DNA from: Lachnospiraceae bacterium
GTDB taxonomy: Bacteria > Bacillota_A > Clostridia > Lachnospirales > Lachnospiraceae
Reading direction: 5' to 3'
Assembly: GCA_016281675.1 (NCBI GenBank)
Contig: JAEEJD010000086.1
Location: 1 to 24,975, forward strand
DNA length: 24,975 nt
The notes beneath the pieces are model-generated. The model saw only the letters and a program-made list of their open reading frames with translations, was not told the origin of the DNA and made no database searches. The position numbers and the translations under genes are program-made. The stretch's first letter is position 1. Every line of letters starts with the position of its first letter. Positions 1 through 7,311 of this stretch are shown here, in pieces.

Positions 1-270
1 GATGATTTCGCAAACAACAAGAAGGCTATGGCTGAGATGGCTGCTTCTGATTACACATCAGCAGTTCTCGGCGGAATGAATCCTCTTCCGATGTACATGG
101 AAGGTGCTGAGAAGATCGATCTTTCAAACCTTTCAGCATATGATCAGGGTTGTAACGAGAGCTTCCAGAACAGCATGAAGGATTACTTCCTTGGAAACGC
201 TACATACGAAGAGGCACTTGATAACTTCTACAAGAGCGTAATCGAGAAGTATCCTGAGCTTACACAGTAA
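1..270 (+). CDS. sugar ABC transporter substrate-binding protein, C-terminal part (5' truncated by window)
   Basis: The reading frame is open from the first base and ends at a TAA at 268-270, followed at once by a second TAA. The visible 89 residues are the C-terminal helical tail of an extracellular solute-binding protein of the type found with CUT1 sugar transporters: an Asn/Lys/Ala-rich helix, a segment around NPLPMYMEG, and a final amphipathic helix ending near EKYPELTQ. The assignment rests mostly on context, because two CUT1 permeases follow on the same strand after a terminator and a promoter. The protein would be a lipoprotein on the outer face of the membrane that delivers a sugar or oligosaccharide to the permeases. 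The signal peptide and ligand domain lie outside the window. Codons are strongly biased, as expected for a highly expressed binding protein. The sugar cannot be named. Confidence 0.75.
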   Translation, partial: DDFANNKKAMAEMAASDYTSAVLGGMNPLPMYMEGAEKIDLSNLSAYDQGCNESFQNSMKDYFLGNATYEEALDNFYKSVIEKYPELTQ

Positions 271-301
271 TAAGCATTTGAACTGATATTAGTTAAGAAA
301 T

Positions 302-333
302 GCGCCTGCCTATAGTAGGCAGGCGCTTTCTTT
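302..333 (+). terminator. intrinsic terminator after the binding-protein gene
   Basis: A perfect 9-bp GC-rich stem pairs 302-310 (GCGCCTGCC) with 318-326. Two more A-T pairs (311/317 and 312/316) close a 3-nt loop. The stem is followed by TTTCTTT. It sits about 30 nt after the binding-protein stop, so it should end or attenuate that transcript before the permease genes. Confidence 0.88.
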
Positions 334-347
334 AACGAAAATCACAT

Positions 348-374
348 AGAAAAACGTGTTATTTATGATATAAT
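348..374 (+). promoter_or_regulatory. candidate extended -10 promoter for the permease pair, with a 5' leader
   Basis: A consensus TATAAT lies at 369-374 and is preceded by TG-A (366-368), which makes an extended -10 box. No good -35 is present at normal spacing (the best is TAGAAA at 348-353), which extended -10 promoters tolerate. Transcription would start near 381, leaving a leader of about 100 nt before the ATG at 479. The leader has a weak inverted repeat (392-398 with 425-431, plus flanking G-U and G-C pairs). No known riboswitch is recognisable in it. Confidence 0.55.
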
Positions 375-478
375 GTTACGTGTGCGATGGTTTATCCGGT
401 GGATCGAAAAGACCGTTGATATATCGGATAAGCTTTTGCAGGCTTTAAGTAACACCGAGGAGAAGGAGGACAAGCTTT

Positions 479-1435
479 ATGGCAAACACGCCTAAAAAGG
501 GTAAGAGTCAGGTCGTAAAGTATAACAAGTGGGGTTATATTTTCCTGATTCCGTTCATCGTGGTTTATCTGATCTTTCAGTTGATCCCGCTGTTCACAAC
601 TATTTACAACAGTTTCTTTGAAAACTACATGTCGGGATTAAAACAGATCGGTCCCAATTTCGTAGGTCTCGCCAATTATAAGGAGATAGTTACAAACGGA
701 GATCTGATCAAGTACACGCAGAACACACTGATCATGTGGGTTCTCGGTTTCGTACCTCAGATATTCTTCTCACTCCTTCTGGGTGCGTGGTTTTCGGATG
801 CTAGACTCAGGGTAAGATGCGCCGGATTCTTCAAGACGGTCATTTATCTTCCCAACCTTATTATGGCCGCTTCGTTTGCGATGCTGTTCTTCACGCTCTT
901 TGCAGATACAGGCCCCATTAATACAACGCTTGTTAATATGGGTTTCATTTCAGAGCCTTATAAGTTCCTTGAACATGCGGCAGGTTCACGCGGACTCGTT
1001 GCATTCATGAACTTCCTTATGTGGTTCGGTAATACAACTATCCTGCTTATGGCAGGTATGCTCGGTATAGACGGTTCTCTTTTTGAGGCAGCTCAGGTTG
1101 ACGGTGCTACATCAACTCAGGTGTTCTTCAGGATCACGCTTCCACTGCTTCGTCCGATACTTCTGTACGTTATGATCACTTCACTTATCGGTGGTCTGCA
1201 GATGTTCGATGTTCCTCAGGTCCTGACAAACGGTAAAGGTAATCCCGTCAGAATGTCGATGACACTTATCATGTACCTGAATAACCATCTGTACTCCAAG
1301 AACTTCGGTATGGCCGGTGCTCTTTCGGTATTCCTGTTCATCATAACGGGTATCCTGAGTCTTCTTGTTTACAAGTTCTCAGTTCAGGACAATGTTGATG
1401 AAGTCAAGCCGAAGAGAAACAGGGACAAGAGATAA
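479..1435 (+). CDS. CUT1-family sugar ABC transporter permease (MalF/UgpA-like)
   Basis: This is one of two integral membrane subunits of a sugar importer. Its 318 residues show the usual order: a short charged N-terminus, a first membrane span at about 19-42, a periplasmic loop, then a core of five spans. The cytoplasmic coupling helix carries the EAA motif EAAQVDGA (Glu203 to Ala210), followed by RITLPLLRP, which docks on the ATPase. The C-terminus is short and very basic (KPKRNRDKR). The start is fixed by a strong ribosome binding site, AAGGAGGA, at 463-470. The downstream permease begins 14 nt after the stop and both presumably come from the promoter near 369. No ATPase gene follows, so a shared MsmK/UgpC-type ATPase encoded elsewhere is likely. 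The family assignment is secure but the substrate is unknown. Confidence 0.93.
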   Translation: MANTPKKGKSQVVKYNKWGYIFLIPFIVVYLIFQLIPLFTTIYNSFFENYMSGLKQIGPNFVGLANYKEIVTNGDLIKYTQNTLIMWVLGFVPQIFFSLLLGAWFSDARLRVRCAGFFKTVIYLPNLIMAASFAMLFFTLFADTGPINTTLVNMGFISEPYKFLEHAAGSRGLVAFMNFLMWFGNTTILLMAGMLGIDGSLFEAAQVDGATSTQVFFRITLPLLRPILLYVMITSLIGGLQMFDVPQVLTNGKGNPVRMSMTLIMYLNNHLYSKNFGMAGALSVFLFIITGILSLLVYKFSVQDNVDEVKPKRNRDKR

Positions 1436-1449
1436 GGAGGGCAGCCTAA

Positions 1450-2316
1450 ATGAGACAAGACAAAGAATACAATGTTGAAGGCGGTTTAGGTTTAGCCGTC
1501 AGACGAGTAATAGCATATGTAGTACTGATCATCTTATCGATATTGTGCCTGTTCTGGTTCTATATCCTGTTTGTTAACGCCAGCCGTGCACATTCGGATC
1601 TTGCAAGAGGTTTTACGCTCGTGCCGGGCGGATACCTTCTTAAGAACTGGCAGTCTGTCATGAACGGTACACAGCCCATTGCCAAGGGTATGCTCAATTC
1701 ATTCATAATTGCGTCATGTGCATCGGTACTTTGCGTATACTTCTCGACTATGACCGCATATGCGATCCATGTATACGATTTCAAGGCTAAGAAAGCGATA
1801 TTTACGTTTATCCTTGCGGTTATGATGATCCCCACGCAGGTTACCGCGCTCGGTTTCATCAAGCTCGTTCAGGGCATCAAGCTCGAGAACAGTTTCATAC
1901 CGCTTATCATCCCCACCATTGCTGCTCCGGCAACGTTCTACTATATGAAGCAGTACATGGAGAGTGCGCTCCCTCACGCAATAGTTGAGGCGGCCAGGAT
2001 AGACGGGGCAAATGAAGTACGTACATTTAATACGATCTCGCTTCCGATGATGAAGCCCGCCATTGCGGTTCAGTTGATATTCACATTCGTGTTCAACTGG
2101 AACAATTACTTCACACCGGCCCTGATCCTGCATGATGACAAGAAGAAGACGCTTCCTATCCTCATCGCTCAGCTCCGTTCAGCGGACTTCTTGAAGTTTG
2201 ATATGGGTCAGGTGTACGTTACGATCGCATTCTCGATATTCCCGGTTATCGTGGTTTACCTCTGCCTGTCGAGATTCATCGTCGGCGGTGTAGCGCTTGG
2301 TTCGGTCAAAGGATAA
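1450..2316 (+). CDS. CUT1-family sugar ABC transporter permease (MalG/UgpE-like)
   Basis: This is the second membrane subunit of the same importer, 288 residues long. It has a first span at about 20-42 and a hydrophobic core of five further spans. The EAA loop EAARIDGANE starts at Glu180 and continues into ISLPMMKPA, the signature of the MalG/AraQ branch. The ribosome binding site AAGGAGG (1434-1440) overlaps the stop codon of the upstream permease, so the two are translationally linked and probably made in equal amounts. The protein ends in the typical short GSVKG tail at a TAA (2314-2316), and a strong terminator follows within 40 nt. With the upstream binding protein it would form a complete carbohydrate importer lacking only the ATPase. 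The sugar cannot be told from sequence. Confidence 0.93.
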   Translation: MRQDKEYNVEGGLGLAVRRVIAYVVLIILSILCLFWFYILFVNASRAHSDLARGFTLVPGGYLLKNWQSVMNGTQPIAKGMLNSFIIASCASVLCVYFSTMTAYAIHVYDFKAKKAIFTFILAVMMIPTQVTALGFIKLVQGIKLENSFIPLIIPTIAAPATFYYMKQYMESALPHAIVEAARIDGANEVRTFNTISLPMMKPAIAVQLIFTFVFNWNNYFTPALILHDDKKKTLPILIAQLRSADFLKFDMGQVYVTIAFSIFPVIVVYLCLSRFIVGGVALGSVKG

Positions 2317-2350
2317 GCCTTCGGCGAAAATCACATCGTATAAAATGCTT

Positions 2351-2380
2351 AAAGGGTCCACATATTGTGGGCCCTTTTTA
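2351..2380 (+). terminator. intrinsic terminator after the permease pair
   Basis: A 12-bp stem pairs 2351-2362 with 2366-2377 (one G-U pair) around a 3-nt loop and runs into TTTTT at 2375-2379. It closes the plus-strand sugar transporter transcript. The minus strand of the same hairpin is followed by a short T-run interrupted by AAG, so it may also stop the convergent glycosyltransferase transcript, less efficiently. Confidence 0.9.
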
Positions 2381-2420
2381 TTCGTGAACATCTCGGGAAC
2401 TCTTTACCGTGAGCCTAAAT

Positions 2421-3920
2421 TTACTCTCTCAGCAGGAACAGATGACCTGTGTTGTTCTCGTAAATGCAGTCATATTTGTCCATGACCGAGTCGTATATCT
2501 CGGGAAGGTTATCCGCGAACCCGTCCCCGATGATAAGCCACTTGGGCGGCTCGTTATCGAGCATATCGAGGATGTCGGTAAGCGCCTGAGGATAAAGCTC
2601 TATGAAGAACGGCAGATTGACGACGTATCTGCAGCAGGGCATCATATCGGTAGCCTCGAATATCTGCATGTCCATTAAAAAGGAAAAGACGCTGTTTCGG
2701 TCGCATTCGGGTATCAGAGCGGCAATATCCTCGGCGTTATGCTGGAATTCCTCCGCGGAATCGAAGTTTCTGTCATAGATAAGGGTTCTGAGTGAATCCG
2801 TTCCGGTCGGGACATAGTAACACAGATACATGAAAAACAGAGCTATACATACGGCCTGCCGCCAGTTTTCGAATATGATAAGCGGATCGTATATCTTAAG
2901 AAACAGTATTAGGGCAAGCAGGAGTGCCGGATATACGGTGCTGAAATAATAGTAGAACGGTGTTCCGAGGTGAAGGAGCAGCCAGATCGCGGCCGACATC
3001 GCCATGAGGATGACCGACAGTTCCTTTTGGAGCCTCTTGCGGTTCAAAACGGCGAATACAAAGGCAAATACGCACCCCGAAAGCTTAAGCTCCCATGTGA
3101 TCCCGAAGCTTTCGTAATAGTTTGTCGATCGTGAGAAACCGAGGTTGAACACGCAGAACAGCATATCCGAGAGTGCTCCGTTCATTCCGAAGTACACGAT
3201 CGCAGGGAGTGCCGCAAAAGAGACACCCAGCACGATATAGAGAATGTTCAGGAAAAATCTTCGTATATCCCGCATGCACAGGTTGTGATACAGTATCGCA
3301 GCAATTATACCGAGGATCGGAGCTGCGACGCTGATCTTGGCGAGAATATCGATCCCAAGGCATATACCGAGAAACAGGATAGCGGAAAAGGGAAGTTCGT
3401 CAAATGATTTTCGCCGAAGGACGACGGTCCTTAATACTATGTAGAGGCAGGCGAGTGACAGCGGGAGTGCGAACTCTTCGAGCGTGTTGCCACCCCAGAG
3501 GGTTGTAATATTACCCCATAGGTATACGATGAGGATAAAGATGGCCTTTTTCTTTGATATGAACAGCAGGCAGATCTCGTAGATCAGCACAAGTGAAGCA
3601 AATGCGAAGGGAATCTGGATGAGAAACGCCCCCGTCCTGTCATGAGCCATAAGCTGGCCCAGAGCCTCAACGAAGAAGAAATAGGGGCCTTTCAGGTCGA
3701 AAAAATCACGATAGGGGACTTTGCCTTCAAGGATCCCGCGTCCCACAAGCGTGAAGAAACTGGCGTCACAGCCGTACCATAGACGGTAGAAAGGGCTCGT
3801 CCACACCGAAAACAGAAAAAGATGCGTGAGGGAGACGATAAAAAGCCCTATGTATTCCATAAGTTTCTGTCTCGACGGCAGAGTCTCGATATCGGGATTG
3901 ATGTAAGCCCTTGAACGCAA
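2421..3920 (-). CDS. multi-pass membrane glycosyltransferase-like protein (GT39/PMT superfamily type)
   Basis: The protein has 499 residues with roughly ten hydrophobic spans up to about residue 370, then a soluble C-terminal domain. After the first span comes a loop with Asp52 (YGCDASFF) and the motif GKVPYRDFFDLKGP (66-79). This acidic first external loop is typical of GT-C glycosyltransferases of the PMT/ArnT type, which take sugars from polyprenyl phosphate donors at the outer face of the membrane. The C-terminal segment has PKWLIIGD near residue 465, as in other bacterial members. Translation appears to start at TTG (3920-3918). AGAGGT stands about 7 nt upstream, whereas the first internal ATG (Met21) lacks a ribosome binding site. 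The gene is alone on its strand with its own promoter (3973-4001). Acceptor and sugar are unknown, and the family call is by motif and topology only. Confidence 0.72.
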   Translation of the reverse strand: MRSRAYINPDIETLPSRQKLMEYIGLFIVSLTHLFLFSVWTSPFYRLWYGCDASFFTLVGRGILEGKVPYRDFFDLKGPYFFFVEALGQLMAHDRTGAFLIQIPFAFASLVLIYEICLLFISKKKAIFILIVYLWGNITTLWGGNTLEEFALPLSLACLYIVLRTVVLRRKSFDELPFSAILFLGICLGIDILAKISVAAPILGIIAAILYHNLCMRDIRRFFLNILYIVLGVSFAALPAIVYFGMNGALSDMLFCVFNLGFSRSTNYYESFGITWELKLSGCVFAFVFAVLNRKRLQKELSVILMAMSAAIWLLLHLGTPFYYYFSTVYPALLLALILFLKIYDPLIIFENWRQAVCIALFFMYLCYYVPTGTDSLRTLIYDRNFDSAEEFQHNAEDIAALIPECDRNSVFSFLMDMQIFEATDMMPCCRYVVNLPFFIELYPQALTDILDMLDNEPPKWLIIGDGFADNLPEIYDSVMDKYDCIYENNTGHLFLLRE

Positions 3921-3951
3921 TTTACGGACCTCTTGTATTCGCTAACTTGTT

Positions 3952-3980
3952 TTGACTTCTGACACATATATAATTATAAT
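3952..3980 (+). promoter_or_regulatory. promoter of the 4037-11221 gene run
   Basis: TTGACT (3952-3957) and a perfect TATAAT (3975-3980) are separated by exactly 17 bp, a near-consensus vegetative sigma-factor promoter. The start should be near 3987, about 50 nt before the ATG at 4037. It is the only clear promoter seen ahead of the seven plus-strand genes that follow. Confidence 0.78.
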
Positions 3981-4001
3981 AAGAAAGGTCGGGAAATTCA
4001 A
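3973..4001 (-). promoter_or_regulatory. promoter of the membrane glycosyltransferase gene
   Basis: Read on the minus strand, TTGAAT (4001-3996) and TATAAT (3978-3973) are separated by exactly 17 bp. The predicted start near 3966 leaves a leader of about 45 nt before the TTG start codon. Its -10 shares bases 3975-3978 with the -10 of the divergent plus-strand promoter. Confidence 0.7.
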
Positions 4002-4036
4002 TTATTGTGACGCATACGCCACGAAAGGGAACTCTC

Positions 4037-4513
4037 ATGTACGGACAGGAAACCAATCTCAGAGAACAGACAATAGAGGAATACAAGGACGATCTTACAA
4101 GGCTCCTTAAATATCTGCCGTATCTTGAAAAACGGGGCGGAAAGGACGTTCAGAACTTCTACGAAGGCGACGGGGAGCAGAAGGTAATCCCGGTGCCCGT
4201 ATATGATTCCACGCTTCTTGCATTCGTCAAAGAGGCACAAAAGACCAAGTTCATGAACAGAAACTATCCGTACACCTATCGTAAATGGCATATGCCGACT
4301 CCCAATGCGGAGCGTATAGCTATGGAATCGGCCACAATAAGGGATATGGAGCTCTTCCGGGGCATTTTGAGCAAATATGTGATGGAAGGGATGAGAAAAT
4401 CAACCATGTGGACAACGGCCGTTGAGGAGAAGATATTCGTGACGGCCCTTGTAAAGCTTCGTTCTCTCATATTCGATTACAGCAAGGATCCCGCGGATCA
4501 GCGCCCGCGATAA
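4037..4513 (+). CDS. conserved hypothetical protein, 158 residues, function unknown
   Basis: This is a soluble, charged protein without membrane spans or signal peptide. I do not recognise a characterised function. It resembles, from memory only, small proteins of unknown function common in Lachnospiraceae. Visible traits are an acidic helical N-terminus (EEYKDDLTRLLKYLPYLEK), a central VPVYDSTLLAFVKEA segment, an aromatic and basic stretch (NRNYPYTYRKW), and a helical C-terminal half with no obvious catalytic motif. I chose ATG 4037 because AAAGGGA (4024-4030) is well spaced before it. A GTG at 4007 in the same frame would add ten residues but has a poorly spaced ribosome binding site. It is the first gene after a strong promoter and lies 23 nt before the aminotransferase, so it is probably co-transcribed with the amino-acid genes behind it. 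Confidence 0.72.
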   Translation: MYGQETNLREQTIEEYKDDLTRLLKYLPYLEKRGGKDVQNFYEGDGEQKVIPVPVYDSTLLAFVKEAQKTKFMNRNYPYTYRKWHMPTPNAERIAMESATIRDMELFRGILSKYVMEGMRKSTMWTTAVEEKIFVTALVKLRSLIFDYSKDPADQRPR

Positions 4514-4536
4514 TAAAGGATATAAGGTAAACGGCA

Positions 4537-5727
4537 ATGATATCAAAGAAGATGGAAGGCCTTGTAAAAGGCAGCTCGGTGATCCGGGCGATGTTTGAGG
4601 AAGGAAAGCAGATGGCGGCCAAGTACGGCGCCGAGAACGTGTTCGATTTCTCTCTCGGGAACCCGAATGTACCGGCACCGTCAGAGGTCAATGAGGCCAT
4701 AATCGATATAGTTAACAATACGGACAGCGTTAAACTGCACGGATATATGAGCAACGCCGGACACGAAGAGGTAAGATCCGCGATTGCCGAGTCGCTCAAC
4801 GGCAAGTACAACACTTCCTACAGCGCGGCCAATATCATAATGACAGTAGGTGCGGCGGGAGGACTGAACGTTGCACTCAAGTCGATATTAAATCCCGGTG
4901 ATGAGGTCATAGCGTTTGCACCGTACTTCGGAGAGTATAACAATTATGTTTCAAACTTCGACGGGCAGATGGTTATAATAACACCTGACACAAAATCGTT
5001 TCAGCCCAATCTTACTGAGTTTGAACAGAAAATTACAAATAAAACCGCATGTGTTATTGTAAATTCCCCCAATAACCCGACAGGTGTTATTTATTCAGAA
5101 GATACACTGAGGAAAATGGGAGAAATACTTGAAAATAAGCAGAAAGAGCTCGGAAGGACGATATATCTGATCACTGATGAGCCATACAGGGAACTTGCAT
5201 ATGACGGGGCAGAGGTTCCGTGGGTTCCCGATTATTACCGCAACACTATCGTCGGGTATTCATACTCCAAGTCGTTGTCGCTTCCCGGTGAGAGAATAGG
5301 CTATCTGGTGATCCCGTCCGAAGCGGATGATTACGAAGATCTTACGGCTGCCGCAGGAGTGGCGACAAGGATACTGGGATTCGTCAACGCTCCTTCGATC
5401 ATGCAGCTTGTGATAGGTAAATGTCTCGATGCATCCACCGACATTTCGTATTACGACAGGAACAGGAATACGCTTTACGAAGGGCTCACAAAGCTCGGCT
5501 TTGAATGTCAGAAGCCCGAAGGTGCATTCTATCTCTTTATGAAGTCGCCGATAGCGGATGATAAGGAATTTGCCAACATTGCCAAGAAATACAATCTCCT
5601 GATAGTTCCCGGGTCCACATTCATGTGTTCCGGCTATGTCAGGATCGCATATTGTGTTTCGTATGAAACCGTAGTGAATTCGCTCCCGAAGTTTAAGGAG
5701 CTTGCCCGGGAGCTCGGGCTTAAGTGA
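4537..5727 (+). CDS. PLP-dependent class I/II aminotransferase (aspartate aminotransferase-like)
   Basis: This 396-residue fold-type I PLP enzyme transfers an amino group between an amino acid and a 2-oxo acid in the cytoplasm. The family marks are clear: an N-terminal FSLGNPN substrate-loop segment, NSPNNPTG (176-183), an aspartate in ITDEPYRE that contacts the pyridine nitrogen, the Schiff-base lysine Lys245 in SYSKSLSLPGERIGY, and the carboxylate-binding Arg369 in GYVRIAYC. Substrate preference cannot be read from these motifs; aspartate, aromatic or alanine use are all possible. The stop codon overlaps the start region of the next aminotransferase gene, giving close coupling. A segment of about 180 bp near 4981-5160 has markedly lower GC (68 of 180) than the rest of the gene but keeps the frame and motifs. 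Confidence 0.92.
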   Translation: MISKKMEGLVKGSSVIRAMFEEGKQMAAKYGAENVFDFSLGNPNVPAPSEVNEAIIDIVNNTDSVKLHGYMSNAGHEEVRSAIAESLNGKYNTSYSAANIIMTVGAAGGLNVALKSILNPGDEVIAFAPYFGEYNNYVSNFDGQMVIITPDTKSFQPNLTEFEQKITNKTACVIVNSPNNPTGVIYSEDTLRKMGEILENKQKELGRTIYLITDEPYRELAYDGAEVPWVPDYYRNTIVGYSYSKSLSLPGERIGYLVIPSEADDYEDLTAAAGVATRILGFVNAPSIMQLVIGKCLDASTDISYYDRNRNTLYEGLTKLGFECQKPEGAFYLFMKSPIADDKEFANIAKKYNLLIVPGSTFMCSGYVRIAYCVSYETVVNSLPKFKELARELGLK

Positions 5728-5729
5728 GA

Positions 5730-6788
5730 ATGAGTTGGGAAGATAATGTAAGGCGCGTAGACCCGTATGTTCCGGGTGAGCAGCCGAAAGATACCGAAAA
5801 GGTCATAAAACTTAACACAAACGAGATGCCGTACCCTCCGTCACCGAAAGTTGAGGAGGCAATGCGGCAATTTGATGTTGCGAGCCTCAGGCTGTATCCG
5901 GCGGCTGACGTGGCACCTCTTCGGGATGCCCTTGCCGACCGTTACGGGTTCGATCATGACGAAGTGTTTGTGGGAGTGGGCTCCGATGATGTGCTCGCGA
6001 CCGCATTTCTGACATTCTTTTATTCGGATAAGCCTGTCATATTTCCCGATATCACATATTCTTTCTATGATGTCTGGGCCGAAGTCTACAGAATTCCTTA
6101 CGAGACAAAGCCTCTTGACGATGATTTTCACATGGTCAAGTCCGATTATATGTGCGAGAACGGCGGCATCGTGATAGCCAATCCGAACGCACCTACCGGT
6201 GTTTCGGAGATGGATGATATCCGGTTCATAGAGGACATCGTATCCGCCAACCCCAGAAGCGTGGTGATCGTGGATGAGGCTTACGTAGATTTCGGAGGTA
6301 TTTCGGCACTTCCCCTTGTCAGAAAATACGATAATGTGCTTGTTGTACGTACTTTTTCCAAATCCCGTGCGTTTGCGGGGATGAGGATAGGGTTTGCCGT
6401 CGGAAACCGCAAACTGATCAAGTACTTAAACGACGTCAAATATTCGATCAATTCATACACCATGAACCGTCCGGCTATAGAGCTTGGTATCGCTTCGCTG
6501 TCAGATGAGGAATATTTCAATGAGACGGTGGGAAAGATCGTTGCCACCCGGCAGTGGGCTCAGAAGGAGCTCAGGGACCGTGGCTTTAGGGTCACGGATT
6601 CCGCAACGAACTTCCTGTTCGCTTCCCCCGGTAAGAAATCGGCGAAGGAGATGTTTGAAAAGCTCCGGGAGAGGAAGATATACGTCAGATGGTGGGATAA
6701 GCCGAGACTACGCGACTGGCTGCGCATTTCGATCGGTACGGACGAAGAGATGAAGGCGCTTATCAGGGAAATCGACGAATTAATATAA
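5730..6788 (+). CDS. hisC: histidinol-phosphate aminotransferase-type PLP enzyme
   Basis: HisC transfers an amino group between glutamate and imidazole-acetol phosphate in histidine synthesis, and many relatives also act on aromatic amino acids. At 352 residues it has the family's usual length. It shows the N-terminal PYVPGEQP and KLNTNEMPYPPSP signatures, NPNAPTG (from Asn151), a VDEAYVDF segment, the Schiff-base Lys211 in TFSKSRAFAGMRIG, and Arg332 in WLRISIG. I chose ATG 5730, two nucleotides after the upstream TGA. A GTG at 5724 in the same frame overlaps that stop and is also possible. Neither has a good ribosome binding site close by, which points to reinitiation after the upstream gene. 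No other his genes are in the window, so a broader role is possible. Confidence 0.88.
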   Translation: MSWEDNVRRVDPYVPGEQPKDTEKVIKLNTNEMPYPPSPKVEEAMRQFDVASLRLYPAADVAPLRDALADRYGFDHDEVFVGVGSDDVLATAFLTFFYSDKPVIFPDITYSFYDVWAEVYRIPYETKPLDDDFHMVKSDYMCENGGIVIANPNAPTGVSEMDDIRFIEDIVSANPRSVVIVDEAYVDFGGISALPLVRKYDNVLVVRTFSKSRAFAGMRIGFAVGNRKLIKYLNDVKYSINSYTMNRPAIELGIASLSDEEYFNETVGKIVATRQWAQKELRDRGFRVTDSATNFLFASPGKKSAKEMFEKLRERKIYVRWWDKPRLRDWLRISIGTDEEMKALIREIDELI

Positions 6789-6816
6789 TACATCCTCAAA
6801 GAAAGGTTTACATAAC

Positions 6817-7311
6817 ATGGACACATTTGTACATTACATCATAGTTTTTCTGATCTCGATGGTTCCGCTGATTGAACTTAGAGGAGCAATTCCGTATGCC
6901 ATCGGTTTTATCAATGCGGGCGTTCCGTTGAACCTTCCGCTCTGCTATGTTATCGCGATCGTGGGCAACATGCTCCCGGTGCCGATAATCTTCTTCTTTG
7001 CGAGGAAAGTGCTTGAGTGGGGTGCGGACAAGCCTGTGATCGGTGGATTTTTCACGTTTTGTCTTGAGAAAGGCCACAAGGGCGGGGAGAAACTTCAGTC
7101 CAAAGCCGGAAGAGGCCTTTTTGTGGCACTTCTGTTGTTTGTGGGTATCCCGCTTCCGGGAACCGGCGCATGGACGGGAACGCTTGCGGCCAGTCTTCTT
7201 GATATGGACTTCAGATCAAGCGTTATTGCCGTGATGCTCGGTGTCATACTTGCCGGTATCATTATGGGCGTGCTCAGTATGGGCGTATTCGGGACGATAT
7301 TTGCGTTATGA
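6817..7311 (+). CDS. small membrane protein of the COG2426 (small multidrug export, PF06695) family
   Basis: The protein has 164 residues with about four to five hydrophobic spans. It starts inside the membrane (HYIIVFLISMVPLIE) and carries the family signature PLIELRGAIPYAIGF near residues 17-31, then a basic cytoplasmic loop around 80-97 (LEKGHKGGEKLQSKAGRG), and a second conserved stretch, FVGIPLPGTGAWTGTLAA. The family name implies export of small molecules, but direct functional evidence for the family is thin, so the substrate is unknown. A GAAAGG ribosome binding site lies about 10 nt upstream of the ATG. Its stop overlaps the hslO start (ATGA at 7308-7311), so the two are translationally coupled, although no functional link between them is obvious. 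Confidence 0.85.
   Translation: MDTFVHYIIVFLISMVPLIELRGAIPYAIGFINAGVPLNLPLCYVIAIVGNMLPVPIIFFFARKVLEWGADKPVIGGFFTFCLEKGHKGGEKLQSKAGRGLFVALLLFVGIPLPGTGAWTGTLAASLLDMDFRSSVIAVMLGVILAGIIMGVLSMGVFGTIFAL

Noticed and set aside
336..2336. A 12-nt sequence CGAAAATCACAT occurs at 336-347 and again at 2325-2336, each beside a terminator.
   Set aside because: By simple expectation about twenty matching 12-mer pairs occur by chance in 25 kb, and the two copies do not have the same position relative to the terminators.
4007..4036. GTG start at 4007 for the 158-residue protein.
   Set aside because: The purine-rich element upstream is too far away (about 13 nt), while ATG 4037 has a well-placed AAAGGGA.
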